Source of the DNA: an uncultured Aquimarina sp.
GTDB lineage: Bacteria > Bacteroidota > Bacteroidia > Flavobacteriales > Flavobacteriaceae
Length of the DNA stretch: 64,000 nt
NCBI RefSeq assembly: GCF_947496855.1
Contig: NZ_CANMED010000004.1
Span: 124,001-188,000 of the forward strand
Direction: 5' to 3'
Every line of letters starts with the position of its first letter. Positions within the stretch are counted from its first letter, which is position 1. Position numbers and translations under genes: made by a program. Under the pieces are notes generated by a model. The model did no database searches. It was not told the origin of the DNA and saw only the letters and a list, made by a program, of their open reading frames with translations. Positions 16,401 to 24,495 of this stretch are shown one piece after another.

Positions 16401-16918
16401 ATTACGCGCATTCCTCGTCCTCCTCCTCCAGAAGCGGCTTTAAGCATAACTGGAAACCCAATGCGTTTTGCTTCTTCGATTGCTACCTTTACATCTGTAA
16501 GATCTTCTTTATTACTTTGAATTATAGGAATATCGTTAGCAATAGCGACTTCTTTTGCCATTATTTTATCACCTAATGAGCGAAGTACCGATACTTTAGG
16601 TCCAATAAAAATGATATCGTTTTCCTCGCACCTTTGCGCAAAATCAGCATTTTCTGAAAGAAATCCATATCCAGGATGTATTGCATCCACATTATTCTTT
16701 TTTGCAACCTTTATGATCGCTTCAATATTTAAATACGGTTTCAAAGGCTCATTATCAGCTCCTATTTGGTACGCTTCATCTGCTTTATATCGATGTAAAG
16801 AATATCTATCTTCATAGGTATAAACTCCTACGGTTTGTAAACCAATCTCCGTACACGCTCTAAAAATTCTGATAGCTATTTCCCCTCGATTGGCAACTAA
16901 AACCTTCTTAATTTGCAT
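13466..16918 (-). CDS. pyc: Pyruvate carboxylase
   Basis: The protein has 1150 residues, full length for the single-chain enzyme that converts pyruvate, bicarbonate and ATP to oxaloacetate. The biotin carboxylase domain is at about 1-450 (VANRGEIAIRIFRA, glycine loop ASGGGGRGMR, EVNPRVQVEHTVTE). The carboxyltransferase domain is at about 530-800 (DTTMRDAHQSLLATRMRT). The biotinyl domain sits at the C-terminus with the lysine in EAMKMET (about residue 1116). It replenishes the TCA cycle and starts gluconeogenesis. It lies immediately downstream of a TakP-like TRAP transporter on the same strand, which suggests imported 2-oxoacids as a source of substrate. A small dyad lies about 30 bp upstream of the start. 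Confidence 0.98.
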   Translation of the reverse strand: MQIKKVLVANRGEIAIRIFRACTEIGLQTVGVYTYEDRYSLHRYKADEAYQIGADNEPLKPYLNIEAIIKVAKKNNVDAIHPGYGFLSENADFAQRCEENDIIFIGPKVSVLRSLGDKIMAKEVAIANDIPIIQSNKEDLTDVKVAIEEAKRIGFPVMLKAASGGGGRGMRVIRSVEELEKAYPESQREALNAFGDDTVFLEKFVENPKHIEIQIVADHHGNMVHLFERDCSVQRRYQKVIEYAPSYGVEQDILDNLYEYALKICKAVDYNNIGTVEFLVDDDDSIYFIEVNPRVQVEHTVTEIVTGIDLIKAQIFIAGGYQLSDKQIKIESQESLKVNGYAVQCRITTEDPENDFKPDYGTITTYRSASGFGIRLDAGSVYQGVTISPFFDSMLVKVSANSRTLDGACRKMRRALSEFRIRGVKTNMPFLDNILKHETFRKGAVTVNFIRDTKALFAVKESRNRATKLATFLGDIIVNGNPDVKTMDPTKTFVLPKVPEFDQTNGYKKGTKDILTELGPEKFADWLKNEKKVHFTDTTMRDAHQSLLATRMRTYDMQKVAEGFAKNHPEVFSMEVWGGATFDVCLRFLRENPWERLRELRKAMPNLLLQMLIRGSNGVGYTAYPDNLIGKFVEQSWENGVDVFRIFDSLNWMKSIAPCIEHVRTRTQGLAEGSLCYTGDILDPKRTKYTLAYYVQLAKDIENAGAHILGIKDMAGLLKPYAAYELVSALKSEINIPIHLHTHDTSSVQSATYLKAIEAGVDVVDVALGGLSGLTAQPNFNAIMEMLRFHERENPMNITKLNEYSNYWEAVREYYYVFESGLKAGTGDVYQHEIPGGQYSNLKPQAQGLGLADRFHEITKMYGEVNTLFGDIVKVTPSSKVVGDMAQYLVSNNLTIEDVKERGETISFPQSVVSLFKGELGQPEGGFPKDLQKSILKDQKPFINRPNAHLEPVDFETEFKDFVKVFKKGMGRELDITDFLSYKLYPKVFTGAYNHHLKYGNVMNIPTKNFFYGMTPGEEIIIELDKGKILLIELISIGEPHDDGMVTVFFKVNGQTRNVEIKDNSIKVDKVVHAKVDKTDTKQIGAPLQGSLSSVLVKTGQEVKKNDPLFIIEAMKMETTITANESATIKKIVLKSGTMVEADDLVITLK

Positions 16919-16947
16919 GATAATAATTTTGTGTTTAAATAATATTT

Positions 16948-16961
16948 AGCGAACATTCGCT
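16948..16961 (-). promoter_or_regulatory. Small dyad upstream of pyc
   Basis: AGCGAA-CA-TTCGCT is a perfect 6-2-6 inverted repeat about 30 bp before the pyc start. It could be an operator or a leader hairpin. The rest of 16919-17102 shows nothing clear. Confidence 0.3.
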
Positions 16962-17102
16962 GCGAAGATATTGATTAGAAATAATACTTCCAATACATTT
17001 TAATCAGAATAAATTAAATAATTAAGTTTTGTATTAACAATTAACTAATTCTATTAAGTTGTTATAATGAACACTTAAAAATAAAAGTTACGATCGAACA
17101 AC

Positions 17103-18206
17103 CTATTTCTGAATCTTATTATAGTAGGCTTTCTCTGTTATTTCTGACCATTTAGAAATTCTTTTCTGAAAGTTAGAATAACTTTCATATACCTCTTTGG
17201 ATAAAGGATCATCCCCTATCATTTCCTGTATAGCTTCATCGGTAAAACCTCTTAACGCATCGAGTGTTTCTTTAGAAAATTCTCTAACCTCAACTCCTTC
17301 TTCATTTACTAACTTATCAAGATAAATACCATTCTGTTTATCAAATTCTGATAATACCCAAACTTGAGCTTGTTTAGCAGCTGCCTGTAAAACAGCTTGT
17401 AAATGTGGAGGCAAACCATCGTGTAGATTTTTATTAATAAAAAACTCTAATTGAGATCCAGTTTCATGCCAACCGGGAGTATAATAATATTTAGAAATTT
17501 TATGGAACCCCATTTTATAATCATGATATGGACCAATCCATTCTGTTGCATCAATAACTCCACGTTCTAAACTAGTATAAATTTCACTACCTGCGACTAA
17601 AACTGCAGCTCCACCTGCCTTTTCTAATACTTTGCCTCCAATTCCAGGCAAACGCATTTTCAACCCTTTGAAATCTTCTATAGAATTGATCTCACGATTA
17701 AACCATCCTCCCATTTGTACTCCTGTATTCCCTCCCATATAGGGCACCAAATTAAATTTAGCGTAGGTTTTTTTCCAAAGCTCATAACCACCACCTACTT
17801 CTAACCAAGAAGTAATTTGCTGACTATTCATCCCAAAAGGTACTGCTGCAAAGAATTGTGCTGCCGGGGTTTTCCCTGCCCAGTAATACGCAGCTCCACA
17901 TCCCATCTCGATTGTTCCTTGTGAAACTGCATCAAACGCTTCTAGAGGTGGCACTAACTCCCCTCCTCCATACACTTTGATTTTAATTTGACCATTAGAT
18001 AGTTCATCGACCCATTTAGCATATTTTTCCGCTACTTCACCAACAACAGGAAAATTAGGCGGCCAGGTCGTTGTCATTTTCCAATGAAATATTTTATTAG
18101 GTTTTGCCACATTGTAGGATGAAGAGTTGTTCATACTTGCAGGTGGTTCTCCTAAACAGGATAAAAAAAATGAATTGACTAATAACAATACGAATAACCT
18201 TTTCAT
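17103..18206 (-). CDS. TRAP transporter solute-binding lipoprotein, TakP-like
   Basis: The protein has 367 residues from ATG 18206, preferred over an ATG 13 codons upstream because it gives a clean lipoprotein signal (MKRLFVLLLVNSFFLSC). The sequence TTWPPNFPVVGEVAEKYAKWV, GGGELVPPLEAFDAVSQGTIEMG, GVQMGGWFNREI and ATEWIGPYHD closely resembles the TakP type, which binds 2-oxo monocarboxylates such as pyruvate. It supplies the substrate to the DctQ/DctM membrane pair encoded upstream on the same strand, although a 560-bp gap with an opposite-strand ORF lies between. Ligand is inferred from resemblance only. Confidence 0.88.
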   Translation of the reverse strand: MKRLFVLLLVNSFFLSCLGEPPASMNNSSSYNVAKPNKIFHWKMTTTWPPNFPVVGEVAEKYAKWVDELSNGQIKIKVYGGGELVPPLEAFDAVSQGTIEMGCGAAYYWAGKTPAAQFFAAVPFGMNSQQITSWLEVGGGYELWKKTYAKFNLVPYMGGNTGVQMGGWFNREINSIEDFKGLKMRLPGIGGKVLEKAGGAAVLVAGSEIYTSLERGVIDATEWIGPYHDYKMGFHKISKYYYTPGWHETGSQLEFFINKNLHDGLPPHLQAVLQAAAKQAQVWVLSEFDKQNGIYLDKLVNEEGVEVREFSKETLDALRGFTDEAIQEMIGDDPLSKEVYESYSNFQKRISKWSEITEKAYYNKIQK

Positions 18207-18508
18207 ATCATATGTTCGGAATAGCTGTGTTATATTAAAACTCATTTTTTAATTTTTATTAGACTCTCAATTTATAATTATTCCTAATTAAATACTATTT
18301 CTTATAATAAGAAATAGTATTTATGATGAAAACCATTTTGAAAACTAATCAATACTTATAAAAAGGAAGACCTAAAAATACATTGTAATTTTAGGTGAAT
18401 TTTAATGCTTAAGAACCTAATACGGAATGAAATTTGAGCACTTTTAGAAGCAATTATATTTTAATATTTAAAATATAATATAACGATAACCTCTTTAACC
18501 TACCTAAA
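18207..18508. other. Inter-gene gap with two AT-rich dyads
   Basis: Apart from the perfect 33-bp dyad (18290-18322), this gap contains a second inverted repeat TTATATTTTA-ATATT-TAAAATATAA (18454-18478). The second may belong to the promoter region of the small plus-strand ORF at 18509. Confidence 0.5.
18290..18322. promoter_or_regulatory. Perfect 33-bp dyad between dctM and dctP
   Basis: AAATACTATTTCTTAT is followed by one centre base and its exact complement ATAAGAAATAGTATTT. The symmetry (16 bp, one-base centre) is stronger than chance in AT-rich DNA. It could end dctM transcripts on the minus strand, act as an operator for dctP, or both. There is no long T-run, so a plain terminator is less likely. 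Confidence 0.6.
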
Positions 18509-18736
18509 ATGTCATTTTTCAGAAAACACCTCACAACTTCGTTGATAAAAAAAGATAATCTGTATAACACAGTTATTTCAAAACTCCCTATTCAAAATCG
18601 CATAGATTATTGCGAATCTTTGATTTGTAGAATTCAACTTGATTTGTTGCAATCAAAATGTAGGATACAAAAAAGAAAATTTAAAAAAATACTAAAAGCT
18701 GCCAAAACTGAAATAAACAGCCTAAAAAAACTTTAG
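18509..18736 (+). CDS. Small basic hypothetical protein
   Basis: The ORF has 75 residues, is Lys-rich with two cysteines, and is predicted helical (SKCRIQKRKFKKILKAAKTEINSLKKL). It lies on the strand opposite to the TRAP genes, in the gap between dctM and dctP. The start follows an AT-rich dyad that could hold a promoter. I recognise no family; it may be a chance ORF. Confidence 0.35.
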   Translation: MSFFRKHLTTSLIKKDNLYNTVISKLPIQNRIDYCESLICRIQLDLLQSKCRIQKRKFKKILKAAKTEINSLKKL

Positions 18737-18770
18737 TTATAGCTTAAAAAACTCTAATAGGTTTCTAAAT

Positions 18771-20117
18771 TTACTTCGAATTAAAAATAATCTCTGGAAA
18801 AAACATCACTAAACTTACGATGATTAACTGAATCACAATAAAAGGAATAATTCCTCTATATATCTGGCTGGTTTTGACCGTTTCTGGTGCCACACCTTTT
18901 AAATAGAATAAAGCAAATCCAAAAGGTGGTGTTAGAAATGAAGTTTGTAAATTCAATGCCATCAATATTCCCACCCAAAGCATATTCATATCAAAAGCAT
19001 TAAAAACTGGAGTTACTACAGGGACTATTATAAATATTATTTCAATGAAATCTATAAAGAATCCTGCAATAAAAATCACTAACATTACTAATAACAGAAA
19101 CATCAAAGGAGTTAACTGAGAGGACATAATCAATTCCTGAAGATATTGATCTCCTCCTAATGTTCTAAACACTAATGTAAAAGTCGTTGCACCCAATAAA
19201 ATAAAAAAGACCATTGAAGTTAACTTTGTGGTTTCTTGTGCCACCTCCTTTAAAATTTTAAAAGAAAATTTTTTCTGAACAATGGTTAGAATGGTCGCTC
19301 CCAGTGCTCCAATCGCGGAAGCTTCTGTTGGAGAAGCTACACCTGTAAAAATCGAACCCAAAACGATTACTATTAACAAGACAGGTAACAAGAGTACTTT
19401 AAGTATTTTAGGAATGAAATTATCGCCTCTAAACGCTGCAATTTCCTCAGCTGGAATACTTGGCGCATCTTCTTTATGGATAAAAGATTTTATTAAAATA
19501 TACACAATATACAATCCAACTAAAATTAAACCTGGAAATAAAGCCGCAGAAAACAACGTTCCCACATCTACCGATGCAGCTCCTCTTGAAGAACTATTGA
19601 TAGTATCTGCCAATAATACTAATACGATAGATGGTGGTATGATTTGCCCTAAAGTTCCTGAAGAAGCAATCACTCCTACTGCCAGTTCTGTTTTGTATCC
19701 TCGTTTTAGCATTGTGGGTAAACTAATTAACCCCATGGTAACAACGGTAGCTCCTACAATTCCGGTTGATGCAGCTAATAATGCTCCAACAATAACTACA
19801 GAAATCGCCAAACCTCCTCGCACTCGTCCAAACATCATTGCCATAGTTTCCAATAAACTTTGTGCAAGACCTGATTTCTCCAACATAATCCCCATAAAGA
19901 TAAATAGAGGCACTGCCATCAAGACGTAGTTATTTACCACTCCCATAATCCGAGAAGGCAGTAAATAAAAAGTAGACATGATAAAATACTCTGGTGCGAA
20001 AATCGATACTCCAAAAGCAAAGGCTACAGAAATGCCTCCCAACGTAAAGGCTACTGGATATCCTTTTAGGATTAAGACAAAGATAATTACGAATAAGATG
20101 ATTGCTAAAAACTCCAT
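18771..20117 (-). CDS. dctM: TRAP transporter large permease (DctM)
   Basis: The protein has 448 residues and about 12 membrane segments. It matches the DctM family: GYPVAFTLGG near the start, GIVGATVVTMGLISLPTMLKRGYKTELAVGVIASSGTLGQIIPPSIVLVL, and C-terminal LNLQTSFLTPPFGFALFYLKG. It forms the sodium-driven channel of the TRAP system. Its ATG overlaps the last base of the dctQ stop (TAATG), indicating translational coupling. Confidence 0.95.
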   Translation of the reverse strand: MEFLAIILFVIIFVLILKGYPVAFTLGGISVAFAFGVSIFAPEYFIMSTFYLLPSRIMGVVNNYVLMAVPLFIFMGIMLEKSGLAQSLLETMAMMFGRVRGGLAISVVIVGALLAASTGIVGATVVTMGLISLPTMLKRGYKTELAVGVIASSGTLGQIIPPSIVLVLLADTINSSSRGAASVDVGTLFSAALFPGLILVGLYIVYILIKSFIHKEDAPSIPAEEIAAFRGDNFIPKILKVLLLPVLLIVIVLGSIFTGVASPTEASAIGALGATILTIVQKKFSFKILKEVAQETTKLTSMVFFILLGATTFTLVFRTLGGDQYLQELIMSSQLTPLMFLLLVMLVIFIAGFFIDFIEIIFIIVPVVTPVFNAFDMNMLWVGILMALNLQTSFLTPPFGFALFYLKGVAPETVKTSQIYRGIIPFIVIQLIIVSLVMFFPEIIFNSK

Positions 20118-20620
20118 TAATTACCTCTATTAAAAATGATCTGAATCGATTTTAGCATCTGAGAAATACCTTGTAAAAGTAAAAAGACAAAACCAAAAGT
20201 GATGCAAAACTTAAGCACATATAAAGCAGGTAATCCACCTGGTTGCGGAGACCCTTCATTAATTAAGAAAGAAGATAATCCGTAATACCAAGAAGAAACA
20301 ATTACCACATAACACCATGGAATTAATAAAAAAGCACCTCCTAATAGATCAATCCAGGCTTTACCTTTTTCAGATAACTTTGTATAAAACACATCTACTC
20401 TAACATGTTTTCCATATTTAAATGTGTATCCCGAACCAACCAGAAACAAGATTCCAAATAAATAGATCTCTGTCTCAATCATCCAAATAAATGTAAATTG
20501 AAATACATATCTAATAATGACATCTAATCCAATAACAATTGCCAAAAAAACCGCTACCCAACTTACCAGAGTTCCCATTTTTTCACCAATCCAATCGAGA
20601 AAATTTATGATTTTTTGCAC
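20117..20620 (-). CDS. dctQ: TRAP transporter small permease (DctQ)
   Basis: The protein has 167 residues with four membrane segments. Family features include the conserved IYLFGILFLVGSGYTFKYGKHVRVDVFY. It starts with GTG. It is the small membrane partner of DctM and heads the operon. The longer-than-usual loop GLSSFLINEGSPQPGGLPALYVLK is typical of the family branch with TakP-like binding proteins. About 110 bp upstream of it show no clear promoter box. Confidence 0.93.
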   Translation of the reverse strand: MQKIINFLDWIGEKMGTLVSWVAVFLAIVIGLDVIIRYVFQFTFIWMIETEIYLFGILFLVGSGYTFKYGKHVRVDVFYTKLSEKGKAWIDLLGGAFLLIPWCYVVIVSSWYYGLSSFLINEGSPQPGGLPALYVLKFCITFGFVFLLLQGISQMLKSIQIIFNRGN

Positions 20621-20734
20621 TTAACGATTTATGTAAATAATATAAACGTTGAAGATACTAAAATTAGATACATTTAGAAATTGAATGCATCGTTAGTGTC
20701 ACTAAGAAAAAGATATTAATTTACAATCTAAAAT

Positions 20735-21496
20735 TTACCTTACAAAAACTAATTCATTTTCTTTAGTTGTATACTCTTCGCTGAAACTGTATCCATCATA
20801 ATTAAACCCTTTCAATTCTTCTATTGTTTCTGCTCCTGTATCAATAATATAGCGTACCATCATACCACGAGCTTTTTTAGCGAAGAAACTAATTATCTTA
20901 AGTTTGTCACCTTTCCAATCTTTGAACTGTGGGGTAATTATTGGAACCTTTAATACGTTCTTATCGATCACACTGAAATATTCGTTACTTGCAAGGTTTA
21001 CAAATAACTCATCATCTTCCAATTCTTCATTCAGTTGTTCAGTCAACTGTTTTTTCCAAAACTCATATAAATTATTCTTATTCCCTACTTTGAGCTTAGT
21101 TCCCATTTCTAATCGGTACGGCTGCATCAAATCTAATGGTTTTAAGATCCCGTATAGACCTGAAAGTATTCTTAGTTTATCTTGTAGCGCATCTAATTTA
21201 CCTTCTGGAATACTATAACTATCTAATCCGATATACACATCTCCTTTAAACGCATACACAGCAGGTCTTGCATTCTCTGATGTAAAAGGAAGCTCCCAAT
21301 CTTGATTTCGCTGCCAATTTAATTGAGCTAGATTATCACTAATACTCATCAGCTCAGACAATTTTTTAGGAGTTTTTTTCTGAAGCACAGCATTTAGATT
21401 TTCTGCTTCCGCTAAAAAAGATGGTTCTGTATATTTTTCTGTTGGTAACGATGTTTCAAAATCTAAGGACTTGGCTGGTGATACTACAATTTTCAT
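20735..21496 (-). CDS. yaaA: Peroxide stress protein YaaA
   Basis: The protein has 253 residues and is soluble. It carries UPF0246 landmarks: [14 protein letters not shown] at the start, [53 protein letters not shown], and [12 protein letters not shown]. In E. coli YaaA limits intracellular iron under hydrogen peroxide stress. Typical length; single gene. Confidence 0.95.
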   Translation of the reverse strand: MKIVVSPAKSLDFETSLPTEKYTEPSFLAEAENLNAVLQKKTPKKLSELMSISDNLAQLNWQRNQDWELPFTSENARPAVYAFKGDVYIGLDSYSIPEGKLDALQDKLRILSGLYGILKPLDLMQPYRLEMGTKLKVGNKNNLYEFWKKQLTEQLNEELEDDELFVNLASNEYFSVIDKNVLKVPIITPQFKDWKGDKLKIISFFAKKARGMMVRYIIDTGAETIEELKGFNYDGYSFSEEYTTKENELVFVR

Positions 21497-21635
21497 TCAG
21501 GTGACTTTTATTTCCTCAAAAGTACAATAGTGTTCTGATAAATAAAATCAACTAGCGTAATTCTTGTCTATTAGGGTATCGAAATGTTCTATGTGATATA
21601 ATATTTTAATTAGTCTGAAGAGGTATTATAGCATA

Positions 21636-22631
21636 CTATTTTATATAACTCTCTTTTTTAAACCAATCAATACTTTTTTGAATCGTTTCATCTATAGATA
21701 CTTCTGGCTCATATCCTATATCTCTTTTAGCTTTTTCTCCGCTAAGAAATTGTCCAGCTGACATAACTGCAATAGCTGTATCATTAAGCAAAGGAAGTTC
21801 TCCTCCGAACATTTTATATTGTGCCATTTTAATCTTGGATACCATTTTAGCAAGACGAATTGAAACTTTTTTAGGCATTTTTGGAAGTTTAGCGGTTTGA
21901 ACTATTTTATTAACTAAACTTTCCATGGATATATTTTCGCCTGTAACTAAATATCGCTCTCCTATTCTTCCATTCAAACAAGCCAATAACAAACCTCTTG
22001 CTGCGTCACCTGCATACACTACATTTCTATTTCCATCAACATATCCTGGTAGTGTTTGATTTACAGTATTCGTTATCAGTCGCCCTGTTGATGGGCCATA
22101 ATCAAACTCTCCAAAAGTCATAGAAGGTATTCCGATTACGATAGGTGTTCCTGATACTGCAGCTTCCCTAGCTATTTTATCCATTACATATTTAACCTGA
22201 ACATAGGCTGATTTATTAACCGGCCTCTTATCATAAAACAGATCTTCACTACCGATTCCATTACTGGATTTTGGAATAGCAATTGCTCCGCCTAAATACA
22301 ATCCCTTTTTTACACCACTTTCGTTAATTGCATTAACGAAATTATTCATTTGATGCTCCGCTATTTTAATTTCTTTTTTTAGAGGTTTCGGATCAGTGGG
22401 ATAATATGCACCACAATTCAAAACATAGTCTAATCCTTGAAATGATTTTTTTAAACTATCCCCGTCATTTAAATCTGTGATTCTACTTTCAAAAGTTAAA
22501 TCCCTTATAGCTGAAAGATTGGAAGTTTCTCTATGTAAGACTATCAGCTGGTTTTCTGAGTTACTTAAAATAGCTTTCGCAACATGATGACCAAGCATTC
22601 CTGTAGCTCCTATAACCCCTATCTTACTCAT
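21636..22631 (-). CDS. NAD-dependent epimerase/dehydratase (extended SDR)
   Basis: The protein has 331 residues with an N-terminal Rossmann motif GATGMLGHHV and an extended short-chain dehydrogenase fold. The active-site Tyr-x-x-x-Lys appears as YVQVK. Sequence style is that of dihydroflavonol-4-reductase-like NAD(P)-dependent oxidoreductases; the substrate is unknown. It stands alone on the minus strand. Confidence 0.85.
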   Translation of the reverse strand: MSKIGVIGATGMLGHHVAKAILSNSENQLIVLHRETSNLSAIRDLTFESRITDLNDGDSLKKSFQGLDYVLNCGAYYPTDPKPLKKEIKIAEHQMNNFVNAINESGVKKGLYLGGAIAIPKSSNGIGSEDLFYDKRPVNKSAYVQVKYVMDKIAREAAVSGTPIVIGIPSMTFGEFDYGPSTGRLITNTVNQTLPGYVDGNRNVVYAGDAARGLLLACLNGRIGERYLVTGENISMESLVNKIVQTAKLPKMPKKVSIRLAKMVSKIKMAQYKMFGGELPLLNDTAIAVMSAGQFLSGEKAKRDIGYEPEVSIDETIQKSIDWFKKESYIK

Positions 22632-22702
22632 TTACATTAGTTTTATCTAAGATACTAACTAAATTCATAGTATATACATATTTGATTAAAACACAAGAAA
22701 AC

Positions 22703-22729
22703 AAAAAAAGCCTATCCAAATGGATAGGC
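22703..22729 (-). terminator. Terminator of the cold-shock gene
   Basis: On the minus strand, GCCTATCC-ATTT-GGATAGGC is followed by seven T. Confidence 0.88.
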
Positions 22730-22757
22730 TTATGTTTTAAAAAAGTCAATATGTATA

Positions 22758-22949
22758 TTATAATACTTTCACGTTTACCGCGTTCATTCCTTTTTTACCT
22801 TCTTGTAAATCAAACTCTACTTCGTCACCTTCACGAACTTCGTCGATTAAGCCTGAAATGTGTACAAAATGATCTTTGTTTGATCCTTCTTCTGTGATGA
22901 ATCCAAATCCTTTGGAGTCATTAAAAAATTTTACTGTTCCTTTGTTCAT
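22758..22949 (-). CDS. Cold-shock family nucleic-acid-binding protein
   Basis: The protein has 63 residues and is a single cold-shock domain. RNP1-type KGFGFIT and RNP2-type HFVHIS motifs are present, with the KGTVKFFN start. It binds single-stranded RNA/DNA and melts mRNA structure. It has its own terminator. Confidence 0.96.
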   Translation of the reverse strand: MNKGTVKFFNDSKGFGFITEEGSNKDHFVHISGLIDEVREGDEVEFDLQEGKKGMNAVNVKVL

Positions 22950-23080
22950 TGTAAATAATTAAAGCGCGAATATAATATTATTTCCTGAATTTTCCTTATT
23001 TATTTAAAAATAAAGTTTTTAGTAACGTTTAGTTAATATTGAATACATTGTAGTAATAGTGCAAGCTTTGTGAACTATTA

Positions 23081-24406
23081 CTACTCTTTTTTCACTCCAT
23101 ATTCTACCTCTTCCAACATCGAATCAAGTGTGTTTCTACCCATCCATTTTCCTTTAAGCATTACACCTTCAATAGTCTTGGTATTTTGTATGTTTTCTAA
23201 TGGATTTTTATTTAATAATACCAGATCTGCTAATTTACCTTCAGCAATAGTACCGCTTGATACTCTATTCAAATATTTAGCAGGATATACAGTTACAGTC
23301 CTTAAGGTTTCATAAGGCGATACTCCTGCACCACAAATCAACTCCAATTCTCTATGCAATGAGAAACCAGGCAAAAACAACCCATACGTATCACTTCCTG
23401 CTAATAACGGCACTTTTTCATTACTCAAGATCTTAGTAAACCTTTGTTGCCATTCTAACTCATTTTGTAGCCTAATCAAAGATTCTGGAGCAGTAAACCA
23501 AGAATTAGTTCGATAATGAGTACTATCCGACATACAGTAAGCAGCGTATTTTTCTGGAAGATATTTAATTTCATCATTTCTTTTCAAAATCTCAAACTTC
23601 TCATCATCCGCATATCGACTAATCATTTCAAAAATACCTAGAGTAGGTGAAACATAAATACCACTTTCCTTTATTTTGATTGCAGCTTGTTTAAGATATA
23701 TCGTGTCTTCTTTTTGTTCAGAACTAAAAATATTCATAAACTCTTCTATATGAGCGATTGATTTCATTTTTAATGAATATTCTAATGGAAGCTTTCTTTG
23801 ACCATGACCTATAACCGGAATATTATATCGTCCTGTTTCTTCCAGAAGTTTCAGATATATTTCCTTTGGTAAATTATCGGCTATTTTCAGAAAATCATAC
23901 CCTTTCTCTTGATGCATCTTAACCACATTTACAACATCAGTACTTGTTTGTAAATCTTTTGCTTTTAGATAGGGTCCTGAAGTCACATAATAAGGAGCCA
24001 ATATTTCGTTGTTATTGGCCTGCTCTCTAATTTTTATTTGATCTTGCCCATCATATTCTGCCATATTCCTCGCTGTAGTAACCCCATTAGCTATCAGGAG
24101 CTTAAATTCATTTTCTGCATTATTTTCTAGATGGTAATGCATTTCTGCTAAACCAGGAATCAAATACTTGTCCTTAGCATTGATTATGCTATCAATATCT
24201 TTGGCTCTTTTTGCTGAAACTGGTTCAATTTTGGATATTTTCCCATCTATAATAATTACTCGTTGATTATGCAACACTATTTCCCTATTCATTGGAATAA
24301 CGTGGACGTTTTCAAAAGCAAAACTTTTATGTTGACTAAATAATGAAGTGAAACTGATTACAACTAAAATGCAATAAGAGACAAAGGGTTTACTAAATTT
24401 ATACAT
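23081..24406 (-). CDS. Exported amidohydrolase family protein
   Basis: The protein has 441 residues with a signal peptide (1-24, ending SLFSQ). It is an imidazolonepropionase-like amidohydrolase: metal ligand motif HYH (from LAEMHYHLEN), IGHGQR, SIAHIEEFM, GSDTYG and the C-terminal VTVYPAKYL, GTIAEGKLADLVLLNKNPLENI. It is probably a metal-dependent hydrolase in the periplasm acting on a cyclic amide or peptide-like substrate. It lies 89 bp downstream of an AraC-type regulator on the same strand. Confidence 0.88.
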   Translation of the reverse strand: MYKFSKPFVSYCILVVISFTSLFSQHKSFAFENVHVIPMNREIVLHNQRVIIIDGKISKIEPVSAKRAKDIDSIINAKDKYLIPGLAEMHYHLENNAENEFKLLIANGVTTARNMAEYDGQDQIKIREQANNNEILAPYYVTSGPYLKAKDLQTSTDVVNVVKMHQEKGYDFLKIADNLPKEIYLKLLEETGRYNIPVIGHGQRKLPLEYSLKMKSIAHIEEFMNIFSSEQKEDTIYLKQAAIKIKESGIYVSPTLGIFEMISRYADDEKFEILKRNDEIKYLPEKYAAYCMSDSTHYRTNSWFTAPESLIRLQNELEWQQRFTKILSNEKVPLLAGSDTYGLFLPGFSLHRELELICGAGVSPYETLRTVTVYPAKYLNRVSSGTIAEGKLADLVLLNKNPLENIQNTKTIEGVMLKGKWMGRNTLDSMLEEVEYGVKKE

Positions 24407-24495
24407 CTGGTATTATTTTATAATTAACAGTGTCAAACCTAGTGAAAGTAATTATTGGTAATGTTCGAGATTGTAAGACTCTAACAAATTCGAAC

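Noticed and set aside
16948-16961. Terminator before pyc
   Set aside because: The stem is only six bases and no T-run follows; at most a leader hairpin or operator.
19282-19929. 215-codon frame antisense to dctM
   Set aside because: DctM is a clear full-length family member; the antisense frame has the composition of a mirrored membrane protein.
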